Counted from the stretch's first letter, positions 10,472 through 20,232 are shown. The stretch is DNA of 64,000 bases from Geosiphon pyriformis (GCA_016748015.1 JAAOMT010000571.1:148673-212672); one strand, 5' to 3'. The notes: generated by a model not told the origin, from the sequence alone. Program-made: numbers and translations.

Positions 10472-11947
10472 CTAGATGATGTCAGTTTGGCCAAACTCAT
10501 TTTCGCTGGCAAAAATGTCATTGAAATTTTTGAGTAACATCTTGAGCTGCATACATTGGAGTGGATTTAAGTTTCCCATGTTCATTTGTTCCAATTGTTC
10601 TGGTTGGAGCAAATAACATTCGTCTCGTTCATAGATTGTTTGTGATGTGATGTCAACATATTCACAAAGTTGTGGAAAGTTTGGAATGGGGTTTGGTGGT
10701 TGGTCTTCTATTTCTGTAGTTAAATATCCAATGGTGGTTCTTTCTGGTATGTTGATGATATTGCCAGTGTTGTTGTAGATGGGAATTTTTATGCTGCTAT
10801 AGTTTTTGGCTGGTATGTGGAGATTAATCAACCCAATTTCTCCTGATTCACAAAGAGTTGCTTCCGCTTCAAAAATCTGTTCTTGCTTCTTTTCCTTCTT
10901 TTCTATTGCTAACATGTACTGGCTATATGGTGGAATGGAAATAGCTTGACTGGTTGAGATAATTTCTTCTTGGCCAACAATTTTTTCCTTCACTATATTA
11001 ACTGGTATATCTGTTCTACCTGTTGATCCAAATCCTTGTATTTCTCTCACTGTTATTCCTAATTTCTCTCTCTTTCCTATTGACACTAACTGAGCTACTC
11101 TAATCAGAGGCAAAAATATTGTCTGTGCTATTTTTTTGTTGGGCTTTATTATATAGGCCTTTTCTGAGTCATTTTGTAGCATAGCGATGATATTTCCTAC
11201 ATATCCTGCGTCAATTATTCCTCCTTTTATATTGATCCCTCTTTTCGCTAAACTACTCCTAGATGCTAATTGAACTATTGTTGTTGCTGGAATCTTTAGT
11301 GCTATTTTCAGATCAATGCAAGTGCGTGAATGCAGTTCCAATTTGATGGCATCTTTTCCTGAATATCTCAGATCAAACTCTGCATCTGTATCATGTGCAC
11401 GTTCTGGCATAATACCTTCCCCATTGTCACTATACCATTTCAACTCTTGTTCCTTGGAGAGATCTGGTAGTGCAATGTATTGTTCATAGTTTAAATTGGG
11501 TTTTGAATCTGAGTCTGAATTGTTTTCATTGTCATTGCCATTTTGAATGGAGCTGGAACCGGTGTTTTCGTCGTCATTGTCAGAATCTGGATTGCAATTG
11601 ATCAGTAATTCTGATTCTGATGCACAGCTGCTGATTGGTTCTTCTTCTTCAGGGATCAAGTAAATCATGCGTGGTGGTGGATTGTAAATGAGGTTACAAT
11701 CGTCACAATATTCAAAGTCACTGGGAATTAAACAATGGTGACACAGTTTTGTATTTAACTGTGCTAACTGTTGTTTTTGCTCTTCTCTAGTGGGTGCCAA
11801 GTTTTGGTAGTGTTCATAGAACTCTTCTGGTTCTAGAAAATTTATAACTGGCTCTGCATTCCAGTCAAGCTTGATGGGTTCTGGTGGATTGTTTTTAATT
11901 GTCTGGATTTCTTCTGGCAATGTGTCTTCAATTTTGGCAGTTGTCAT
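10472..11947 (-). CDS. Ty3-A pol segment with a dUTPase domain
   Basis: The 491-codon open segment lies between protease and RT. Near the N-terminus is a CX2C...CX2C pair (LCHHCLIPSDFEYCDDC), then an acidic Ser/Asp-rich stretch, then a trimeric-type dUTPase of about 130 residues: motif 1 DTDAEFDLRYSG, motif 2 ASRSSLAKRGI, motif 3 GGIIDAGYVGNI with the catalytic Asp and Tyr, motif 4 KKIAQTIFLPLI, motif 5 GFGSTGR. dUTPases hydrolyse dUTP to dUMP and keep uracil out of DNA. The C-terminal third (including YLLQPEQLEQMNMGNLNPLQ and LLKNFNDIFASENEFGQTD) is the usual lead-in to a Ty3 RT. The same arrangement in Ty3-B shows that it is an established part of this pol. It lacks an own obvious start and is probably made as part of a polyprotein. 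Confidence 0.85.
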   Translation of the reverse strand: MTTAKIEDTLPEEIQTIKNNPPEPIKLDWNAEPVINFLEPEEFYEHYQNLAPTREEQKQQLAQLNTKLCHHCLIPSDFEYCDDCNLIYNPPPRMIYLIPEEEEPISSCASESELLINCNPDSDNDDENTGSSSIQNGNDNENNSDSDSKPNLNYEQYIALPDLSKEQELKWYSDNGEGIMPERAHDTDAEFDLRYSGKDAIKLELHSRTCIDLKIALKIPATTIVQLASRSSLAKRGINIKGGIIDAGYVGNIIAMLQNDSEKAYIIKPNKKIAQTIFLPLIRVAQLVSIGKREKLGITVREIQGFGSTGRTDIPVNIVKEKIVGQEEIISTSQAISIPPYSQYMLAIEKKEKKQEQIFEAEATLCESGEIGLINLHIPAKNYSSIKIPIYNNTGNIINIPERTTIGYLTTEIEDQPPNPIPNFPQLCEYVDITSQTIYERDECYLLQPEQLEQMNMGNLNPLQCMQLKMLLKNFNDIFASENEFGQTDII

Positions 11948-12370
11948 TTTCCAAATTTCATCATCATCATGTGGACAACTGTCTAATCGTCACACTGCTC
12001 TTTGCCAAGCAGCTTCGATTGGTGTCCCCTTTTTAACCCAGTCACTAATCAGAATTGTGTATTGACATTCTACGTCACACATTTCTCCATGTCCAGGAAT
12101 GTCATGCCATATTCCTTCATCCAAGAGAGTCTCTCCACAAGCTAAGCATGGCTGATTGTCTCATTTCCCTACTCATTTTGGTCTTCCAAAGTGTTCAAGG
12201 ATGCATAAGTGGCAATAGAACCTAGTTGCCGTTGAATATTCCTCATCGTCCCCACAGCATGCACCCATTAACGACAATTTCTTACTGCAATTGACACATA
12301 TAAGCTTAGATCGACAATAAGTAGATTGTTGTGGTATAGTGTAAGTGTTATAAGTGGTGGTGGTTTGGGT
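11940..12370 (-). pseudogene. Cysteine-rich putative zinc domain of Ty3-A pol
   Basis: I do not recognise this domain. Read on -, it has LICVNCSKKLSLMGACCGDD (about 12245-12305), FYCHLCILEHFGRPK (about 12180-12220), CLACGETLLDEGIWHDIPGH (about 12090-12150), then MCDVECQYTILISDWVKKGT (about 12030-12090) and a C-terminal helix-like segment EAAWQRAVRRLDSCPHDDDE. Four CX2C-type pairs or near-pairs in about 100 residues suggest a treble-clef or RING/PHD-like zinc fold; this is inference. Ty3-B has the homologous block at 56243-56700 with RLICVDCRKKLSTMG, GLWNDMPGRGGTCDEACQYT and IEDAWKQALNRLNGYP. Two stops in the middle break this copy. Confidence 0.6.
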
Positions 12371-12539
12371 GGTTTCTTCTTCTTTCCCTTTTCCTTTATT
12401 TTCTTTGTCCTCTTCCCATTTCCAGCTTGAAGTCGGTTTGCTCTCGTCATTGTCAGTCCATGTCAGGTTATCAGTTTCCCAGATAAGTTTTTCCTTTTGT
12501 TTCCCTTTTCCCTTGTTGCTGTCATCCTAAGAAAGTATT

Positions 12540-13330
12540 GGCGGTAGTTTGTTGTACTCTTCATCTGCCCACGACATTTGGTAGGCTTCCCAGATAGGCT
12601 TTTTTTTTTCCTCCTCCAGTTCAATCAATAGTTTCTCTCTTGGAGGAGTTTTGAAGTGGCCACATGTGACCAGAACACATATGTGTTGGCCCTAATATGT
12701 TAGCTGGAGTTCCTGAGTGTTCCAGTCTAACATTGCGTTGACTTTGAATAGCCAGTCATTACCAATGAAAGCTTGGTATTGAGTGGCTTCCATCATTAGA
12801 ACTTTAATGGGAGTCACGATGCCATTGACTTCAAAAGGAAAGTTGTCAATTTTGCCGATTGGAGTTTTGGTTGCTCCATTGGCTGTGATGATTCTGGCAC
12901 TGGCAGCTTAATCAACTCGGTGACCTAATTGATCCATGAGTTGTCTTGTGATATTGCTGCCTGTGGAACTGCTGTCTAGAATCAATTTGATGGATTGTTC
13001 TTCGACTTTGGTGTCAGTGTACATTGCAGTAATTGGTTTGGCTTCAAGAGCGACTCCACTAAATAATAGTGTTGCAGCTGTTTCCTCAAATTCAAATGGG
13101 AAGATAGTGGCCAATGACTCATCTTCAGTGATGGTAGCAGGTGGGATATTACTGGTAAGTGGTTGTTTTTGGGTAAATGCTGGGTTATTGGTTGAAGCAT
13201 CTTCTGGGGTGACCAGAAGACTTAAATAGTTCTGGGAATTCGGGTTCTGGGGTTGACCAGTACCCAAATTCTGCTGGCGTAATTCAGATGATTGCTGTGA
13301 AAAACTGGGGATTGGTTGATGAACTACCAT
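12540..13330 (-). pseudogene. Ty3-A aspartic protease
   Basis: This is the retropepsin that would cut the Gag-Pol polyprotein. The active-site region is IKLILDSSSTGSNITRQLMD (about 12935-12995): the usual D-(S/T)-G reads D-S-S. Downstream on - come the flap-like TKTPIGEIDNFPFEVN-type segment (about 12835-12880), KVLMMEATQYQAFIGNDWLF-like sequence (about 12730-12810) and TYGHFKTPP-like sequence. Upstream is a Ser/Thr/Pro-rich linker containing LPATITEDESLATIFPFEF-like sequence. A stop at about 12908 interrupts the frame. Ty3-B and Ty3-C copies have the same domain. Confidence 0.75.
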
Positions 13331-13599
13331 TGCTGATCTCTAGCTCTGTTAAGTCATTCTTGGTCTTTGGGTTCTGTTGGGTAGTAAGTTTTGGGGCGGT
13401 GTTTGGATCTGTTGGGGTTGATAAATTATTTGTGGCTGTGGTTAATATATTACTTGTGGCTGCGGCTGATAAATCGGAGGTTGATATACTGGAGACTAAT
13501 AGACTAATGATTGCGTCACTGGTAGGTAAACATGTGGGTTTTGATTTGGGTACTGATTCAGAGTTTGGAACCAGCAATCGGGGTTTCAATATGGATTTC

Positions 13600-14287
13600 C
13601 CAATCATTGGTTATTTAAATGCTGGCAACAGTCAATTTGGATATGTTTTTATTTACCACAATAGTAGCAGATATGTATTTCCTGTTACTACTGTTGATTG
13701 GTTGATAAAGATAGACATGGTTGATTTTGGGTATGATTAGAGTTTTCTTGATTATTGCGTCATTGTGGAGGCTGATAAATAGCATAATTGTCAGTTAAGT
13801 ATCTTTCCAATCTCTTATTGATTGATTCACTGAACTTCTCCAATTTGGAATCCAATTCAAATGATCCATTCATTACTAGATTAATGGCTTGGGTGTGGTT
13901 AGCCTCTGACTCAGCAGATTCAAAATCTCTGGCACATGTGACTATATCTTGAAGGGTGCCTGGATGCAATGGACGTACATGTTGCAAGATGCTGCTGCGC
14001 AGGCCATGGATAAACTGATTGAGTATCTGTGGTGCTGTGAAATAGTTGGTGTCAATTGCTTGAATTTGGCATAGGTTTTGATAGAAGCGTCTCAGATAAG
14101 TGGTGACTGCTTCAGTTTCTCCTTGTTTCATGGTGATGAATGTATTGACTAAGCAATTGATGCTGTTATTGTTGCTAAAGTATCTTAGGAATTCCACTTT
14201 GAAGACATTAAAATCTTGTGGTTTATTAATCAAGCTCTGGTACCATAAATCGGCAGTATCTTTGAGAAAGTAGGGAATGGCTTGCAT
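13600..14287 (-). pseudogene. Ty3-A Gag: capsid-like part and CCHC knuckle
   Basis: The segment is the Retrotrans_gag-type capsid region: MQAIPYFLKDTADLWYQSL, FKVEFLRYFSNN, TYLRRFYQNLCQI and QILNQFIHGLRSSI are characteristic. It ends with a coiled region SKLEKFSESINKRLERYL. After a stop, the nucleocapsid knuckle is visible at about 13620-13680 as CYYCGK-stop-KHIQIDC (CX2CX4HX4C with a stop in place of one residue; the Ty3-C copy reads CHYCSKQRHIQIDC). Capsid proteins assemble the particle and the knuckle binds RNA. The in-frame stop just above 14287 is TGA here and TAG in Ty3-C, both explained by an ancestral TGG. Confidence 0.78.
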
Positions 14288-14302
14288 TGCTTGAGCATCA
14301 TT

Positions 14303-15391
14303 TCATCCATTGGCTGCGATGGCCTTTTCTACATCATTCAGCCATATTTGAGTGTCATTCTCTTCGCCCATAAAGTTGTCAAGTTTTGCGATTGGTGCAT
14401 AGGCCATTGAATCTAAGTTAGGTGGTTGTGGTGGCTGTTGAAGCAGTTGTTGTTGTCCTGGCTGTTGGAGTAGTAGCTGAAGTGGCTGCTGTATAGGTTT
14501 GGCTATGGGATTAATCGGCAGTTGATTGATGATGATTACTGGAGGTAAGTTTTGCTGATTAATTAATTCAGGGTTTTTATTTCTTTGATTTAATGGCATT
14601 CGAATATTCGGAGTTTTGATTTCTGGATTTTCTAACTGTTGCTGAGTTTGAATGTTTGGGGTTTCAACTTCTGGGTTTTCAGTGATCGGGTGCAGGTAAG
14701 TGAATTCTTGATCCTTTGATTCTTCTTCCTCCTTTTCTGATTTTGCTGCTTCCCATGGATCAGAGATTCCAAAATCTGGTGGAGGCAGTGGTAATTGAAG
14801 TCCTAATGGGGTTGATGATTGCAAATTAAATCTCTCAAAGTATTCGTCATATGGTCCTAACAATTCTGTTTTCTTTTGTCTATTTTGGAATGGAAATTGT
14901 CCAAATGTGGATGTCACAGTTGATGAAAACGTGTCAGTTGATGATATGTTAATGGTGCTTCTAGGTATATAGTGGTATAATGGGTTACTTGAGAATTCAA
15001 CTCTGTTTTTCTTCCAAGCAGGTGGCTGTATTTTTCGGGGTGTTACTGCTAGTGTTTGTAATTTTCCTTTGTCTTTACTAGTGTATGTAATTAGATATCT
15101 TTGTTGAATGTAGTGTTCAATTTCTTTGTTGATCTCAGTGATAATGAATGCAAAATTATGGTTTGTTAGTAAATTGGTGTTTTGAATTAATTCCTTATAG
15201 AAAGTTTCTCTTTCTGATTCAGTATTCACTGGTGTTTCTAATAAAGAAAAAATCTTTTTGTCGACGTAGAAATTGAAGGCTGATTCAGCGGATATATGAT
15301 TGTGGTTTAATCCCAAGTATTGACAATAGTGTTGAAATAAGAATTTTGCGAATCCTAAATAGTTTGCTCCTATAATTTCTGATTCTGCCAC
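14303..15391 (-). pseudogene. Ty3-A Gag N-terminal part, opening at a GTG
   Basis: The open segment begins at GTG (15389-15391) in the context AAAAGTGGCAG; the next AUG in frame is more than 250 codons on. The N-terminal helical block GFAKFLFQHYCQYLGL and the segment ETFYKELIQNT align with Ty3-B (YGKALFQYFQKDLEI, LEEQIYQSLLEY) and almost identically with Ty3-C. A low-complexity Gln/Pro/Asn-rich middle (about 14420-14720) leads to APIAKLDNFMGEENDTQIWL, the start of the capsid-like region. The true start may be GTG, or lie upstream in the LTR-encoded frame. Confidence 0.72.
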
Positions 15392-15434
15392 TTTTGGTTT
15401 GGTGTTGTTGGTGCTGGTTCTCTGTAGGATTATA

Positions 15435-15453
15435 CCTCACAGAGAGCACCAAA
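15435..15453 (-). promoter_or_regulatory. Primer-binding region of Ty3-A
   Basis: Directly after the 5' LTR on - comes AT, then TTGGTGCTCTCTGTGAGG. The TGG fits a tRNA CCA end, but I could not assign a tRNA. The ten bases TTTGGTGCTC (one base into the spacer) are complementary to GAGCACCAAG/A in U5 (15502-15511), so self-priming is an alternative. A conserved in-frame TGA lies inside this region. Confidence 0.6.
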
Positions 15454-15722
15454 TGTTACAGGTGATTATTTCTGCTGTTGAATTAAATAACAAATCCATA
15501 ACTTGGTGCTCAAAAGCTACTTCCATGGATGAGGTTCTGTAAGTATTGTATCTGAAGGTTTTGGTTGATCTGAAGGTTTTGTTGTGAAGTTCTTTGTATA
15601 ATGGACAGAGATTTAATGGTGATGGTAGTAGTTTTTCTGGAGTCGTAATTATGCCCAATTTCTTTTTCAGCTTGACAGCCAGATTTATTTTGGCAGTTGT
15701 GCCCTTCTGGTAAGCTATCTGT
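15437..15722 (-). other. ORF inside U5 of the Ty3-A 5' LTR, in frame with gag
   Basis: About 90 codons are open on - from the TTACCAG site (15759-15764) to the TGA in the primer-binding region: LGIITTPEKLLPSPLNLCPL, SSMEVAFEHQVMDLLFN, AEIITCNIWCSL-stop. The same frame is open in the 3' LTR (6172-6470) and largely conserved in Ty3-C (60633-60883). After the TGA the frame continues without a stop to the gag GTG in all three elements. Ty3-C keeps an ATG near the start of this ORF where Ty3-A has ACA or ATA. It may be an N-terminal Gag extension; function unproven. Confidence 0.5.
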
Positions 15723-16333
15723 TAATATATATAATTCTACCCTTATTTCTGGGTCTTTTACCAGACTATCCTTGATGTCAATAATTCAGTGCTTAATCTT
15801 TTTACTCAATTAGTATACAACAACAAAATCAAAGAAAGAAAATAAAATAAAAAGAAAGAAAATAAAGAAATAAGTCAAGGCAATTCGGTATGTTAGTATC
15901 TCGTCAATAGCCATAATCAAAAGCTATTGTTCCAGCATGATTAAGTATTAATTACTATCAACATAAAGTGTTGATAGTGGAGAGTGGATGGAGATATAGA
16001 ATAATTATTTATTTGATGATTGGTTTCTTGACTAAAGATTCTGTAGTATTAATTCTGTTTTTTCTGTTTCTAATACTACTGCTATATATACATAATTGGG
16101 ATTCCTCAATTTCTCGATTCTTTATGACAGGAATCTTGGAATTTCTGGAATTCTGTGATTTTTTTGAGAGGAATTCTGGAATTTTGGAATTCTGCAATTT
16201 CTCGTCGGGAAATCCTAAAATTCCTGGAATCCTGCAATTCCTAAAAGGAATCCTAGAATTTTATATTTACTATGCTTACTTCTGATTGGCTAATAATTAT
16301 GCTAATATATTTCCTATATTTCTATGAGTAACA
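15454..16333 (-). repeat. Ty3-A 5' LTR (880 bp)
   Basis: Matches 6171-7041 from TGTTAC to GTAACA. It has the same GGAATTCC array (about 16097-16262), A-rich tract (about 15825-15870) and the CTGGTAAG...TTACCAG pair (15707-15764). Confidence 0.88.
16097..16262. repeat. GGAATTCC palindrome array in U3 of Ty3-A 5' LTR
   Basis: Degenerate GGAATTCC / GGAATCCT repeats, homologous to 6806-6970. A TATATATACATAATT box lies just before it on + (about 16083). Confidence 0.8.
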
Positions 16334-16403
16334 ATGCCTAGTTTAGATTATTTCATTGATGTATTGTTCTAGGTAGTGTTTGGACCTCACTCGTTAAACA
16401 TAA
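16334..16403 (+). repeat. Left terminal inverted repeat
   Basis: Inverted copy of 20233-20302; begins ATGCCTAGTTTAGATT and ends TTAAACATAA. Confidence 0.75.
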
Positions 16404-17640
16404 TAAAAAAAAAAAATTATATTAGTATAAGTAAATTTATTATACCAACTTAAATTAAATAGACACTTAACAAGTTTTAATATATAAACTTATAATAGTA
16501 ACTAATTAATTATTTTTAAACAATTAGATTGATAAAAACCTATTAAAAATTTCAGAAATTTTGAAAATATGTTTGATTAAATGATTATTAATAATTATTA
16601 CAATATTAATATCTAAAAAATTTAAATTAAAATTAAAAATTTAAATTTACATATTATTAAATTGTTTATAATTTATAATTTTATATTTGAATAAAATTTT
16701 GCTTTAATAATAATTAAAATATTATTTTTTAAATTTTTATGTTATTTAATAATATTATTTTATTTAATAAAAATATTTATGCTTTTAATATTATATATAG
16801 TTATTTTTTATATTAAATTATTTATTAAAAACAGAATAAAAATATTAGATTACTATTCAAACAAAAAAAATTTAACTTTTTTAAAACTGTTTTAATTAAT
16901 TTTTTTAAAACTAACATATTAGTTTTTAAACCACCAATTTTGGCAGGAAAAACTTTTAAATTATTTGTAGTTAAATTTAAAAAATAATTTATAATACTAA
17001 ATATAACAAATTGCTTTAATAATAACTTGTTTATTACTATATTTATAATTAGAATAATATTATGTAAAATCAGTTTTTTAAAACTTAACAACAAGAAAAA
17101 AAACAAAAAAATCCAGTTTTTATAAAATTTTAAAGATTTAATTAATTAAAATTTTCAAAAACCATTTTAATATATTCAAATAAAATTAAAAGTTAATATT
17201 ATAGAAATATAAACAGATAAATTGAATAAATTATTTGCTATTAAAACATCTTAAATTAAATTATTAAAAAAAATAAAAAATGTATTATAAATAATTAAAG
17301 CTTATGTTTTACTACTAAAAAGAACCAAATAAAAAATTAAAATATGTTTTTTGCATATATATATATATAAAATACATTTTATTAAACTCAAAAAATATTT
17401 TTTTAATACAATTTAGTACTTTTTACCAAACATACAATTGCTTAAAACATGACTATTTTTTTTATATTTAATATATAAAAAAAATAAATTAGTTTAAAAT
17501 AAATCAAATTTAAATAAATAATAGTTTTTTTAAAAATAGTAAAATTAAAACATATTACAATATAATATATTTATACAGAATTTTTATTTATTAAAATTAA
17601 CTATTTAAAGACAACTAAATTAATGACTTTAATACTTTTA
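16404..17640. other. Extremely AT-rich non-coding stretch
   Basis: Almost entirely A and T with no convincing ORF. It may contain further decayed copies of the neighbouring ORF1-like gene, but I could not align it with confidence. Confidence 0.6.
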
Positions 17641-19935
17641 AACTTAATTAGTGTTTTTTATTATTATTAGAGTTTAACAAACAAGATTCAACCACTATTT
17701 AATACAATATAACCACATAGAGTCTTAAATTAAATGTGACTTATGCATTTTCCACATGTAACCAGCTACTCAAGCCAGTTCAGGTTATACTACGTTGATG
17801 CACTAGTAGAAAACTTACCCAAAAACAACATCTTTTGAATAACAAGAAACAAAGTTGTATTGTAAGAAATCAATCTAATCAGTCATTCAGCTGTCTTCAA
17901 GGTATTAGCTTTAATATTAATAGATTCATGTTTCTAAAAAGACATCAAGTTAGAAAACACTTCATCATTTAAACCAACTGGATGCTCTGAATTACCAGAC
18001 ATATTAATATCTTCCATGCAGTATTTTTTTTTAAGAAACCACTTCTTTCCCCAACTTACCAACAATTTTACTAAAAGAACCCAAATGTATCATAACTTCA
18101 TTGACTTTAAGGCCAAGTTTACTGCTTGAGACCAAATCTGTATTAATAAATTGTTTAAACAATTTGACCAAGGAACCAACTGGTTTAATAATAGACTTAA
18201 CTAAAGCAGAAAGCTTGATCAAATCAGACTTCAAAGAAGCCAACCAAAAAGACACCAAGAGATTACCAACAATTATAGAAGAAGAAATAGGAGCTGTCAA
18301 AGGAGAAAACTCAGAAGAATCCAAGGAAGCAAAAGCTTTTGCATAAAAAATACTACTCACAAAATGTGTTCTAAATACTTTGGAAGTCTTGGGAGGTAGA
18401 GGCAGAGAAACTTTGCAGTTTACAGCCAAATGGCCCAATTTTTAATACTTAAAGCAATGTTGACAACCAAAAGTTTTCCACCAAATATGGCATTTTTTTA
18501 AGATACCAGTTTTGACAACCACAGAATTCAAATCAATTTAAGAATTAAACATAATCAGAGCAAACTGGAAATGATGACCAGAATCAAACAAATGAAGAAT
18601 AAAACAAGTCTGATCACCAACTTGGAAGATCATATCACTAATCTCAAAAACAATACAGTCAGAAGGGAGATTGACCAACTTGGTCTTAAACTGATCATGA
18701 AACAAAATTGTCTTATTTTGATTGATAAGGAGAAAAATACAAACACTATTTTTGCCCACTAAAATCAACCAATGAGTGAAAGCAAAAGCAGCAGCATCTA
18801 ATTTCTTAAAGTAAACAACCACATATTGTCAAACACCAGCAGGTTTCAGCATAACATAAGAAACTTCACCAAAAACACTAAGAACTGATTTAATATTAGC
18901 AGCAGACATATTCAAAGACATATCATGCAATGCAATAGCAGCAGGAGAATAATTAGACTCAGAAACCACCAAAGACTTGGCAATTTTAAGAGAGGCAAGG
19001 CAAATAAAGCTTGTAAGTTCAACCAAAAATACAGTATTCAGAGAACTTAGGAAAGCAAACTCCATACAGAAGAGTTTTATATTGTCCTTAGAAACAGATT
19101 TTGCATCCAAAAAACCATGTATAAACTAAAAAACAGCCTTAAAATAAGCCAATTTGACCTTGAAAGTAGTACCAGACACCAAAGTAGAAGTCATTCATTT
19201 AGCAAACTTTTAATAACTAGCAATAGTTTCCTAAGCACCACCAATAGCAGCACTAAAAACCAGAAAAAGAGATGATTTAGTTTCCATTTGGTCAGCCCAG
19301 TTCTCAAAAATAGGTAATACTACAGGAGATAATTGCTTTGCTTCTAAAACTGGTAATAATCTACCAGAAAACTTCACATTTGGCAACACAGCCAGTGGTT
19401 AATCTTGGCCTATCTTGGATAATGTGCTGGATAATGCTATGGAAATTTCATTTAAGATTTCATTAGAAACCACAAAAAATTTTGGTATAACAATAGCAGA
19501 GACAAGTGACTGCTTCCATTTTTCTGAACTTTTGGTCTTTTTGACTATTTTTTTTGAAAATAAGATGTTAGCAACACCAAATATTGAAGCTATAGGGAGA
19601 AATACCAGTTTGTTGACTGGTTTATTATTAAACACTTTTGGGCTCTTAGTAGGAGTGGAGACAACCTAAGACTAATCCAAATATGTCTTTTTGAAAAAAG
19701 TTTGACTGGTGAAAAACCAGCCAAAGATAAAGAAGTTGCTTCAGTAGTTATTAAAGACAGCCTTTTATGATTACTAGGTAAAAAAAAGACTTCTAAAATG
19801 TTCTGCCTAGTTGCTTTTACTACAGAGAGAGCTTTTTTAGTTAAAATTTTATTAGATATTTCAAGAAAAATATTAAGTGCAGCTTTCTTACTCTTTGCTC
19901 TGGTCATGATTATAAAATTAAAAAGACAAAGAGCT
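17640..19935 (-). pseudogene. ORF1-only LINE derivative 1 (RRM-like fold, knuckle, no ORF2)
   Basis: Read on -, the unit starts near 19907 (MTRAKSKKAALNIFLEISNK), has an RRM-like segment IKSVLSVFGEVSYVML (about 18850-18900) and AFTHWLILVGKNSVCIFLL (about 18720-18785), and a knuckle CQHC...KLGHLAVNC (about 18410-18465) whose spacing is three residues longer than usual, with a stop inside. A helical C-terminus follows (LSALVKSIIKPVGSLVKLFK, about 18150-18210). The blocks align with LINE-2 ORF1 (VHTVLAEFGTIKSIKM, CAKCGKLGHTFLDC). The frame then ends and, within about 250 bases, the LINE 3' tail follows at 17755-17800, so the whole endonuclease/RT ORF is absent. Several stops interrupt it. Confidence 0.7.
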
Positions 19936-20232
19936 TTTTTTGGCTTTTTTAGTGTTTTTTGTTAAAAATTAATTAATTGTATTTTAATTATTTTTATCTT
20001 ATTAAATTTAAATAGTATTAAATTTATTATTAATTTAGATAAATTAATTAGATAATAATTTTTTAATCTAATTTAATATAAACTTTTTTAAAATTAATAT
20101 TTAATGAAATTTTTTTACTGATAACCAAAATCTTAGTTTAATTTAAATTTAATTCAAAAGTAAATATTAAATAATGTTTTAAAATTTTAAAAAAGTAAAA
20201 ATTTTCTTAAATTTATTTACTTAATTTTTTTT

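Larger units (their letters stand above)
6171..16333 (-). mobile_element. Ty3-A: LTR-bounded Ty3/gypsy element with dUTPase, Cys-rich domain and ORF3
   Basis: The two LTRs (6171-7041 and 15454-16333) start TGTTAC and end GTAACA on +, and are closely similar in sequence. Between them, read on -, lie primer-binding region, gag, CCHC knuckle, protease, Cys-rich domain, dUTPase, RT, RNase H, integrase, ORF3 and the polypurine tract. The order protease-RT-RNase H-integrase identifies the Ty3 group. All ORFs are interrupted by stops, mostly explained by G-to-A or C-to-T changes. The flanks (ACAC before 6171, ATGCC after 16333) do not show a target-site duplication, so one end may have been rearranged. 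Confidence 0.9.

Noticed and set aside
15435-15453. Assignment of a specific tRNA to the primer-binding region
   Set aside because: The TGG start is suggestive, but I could not match the remaining bases to a known tRNA 3' end.
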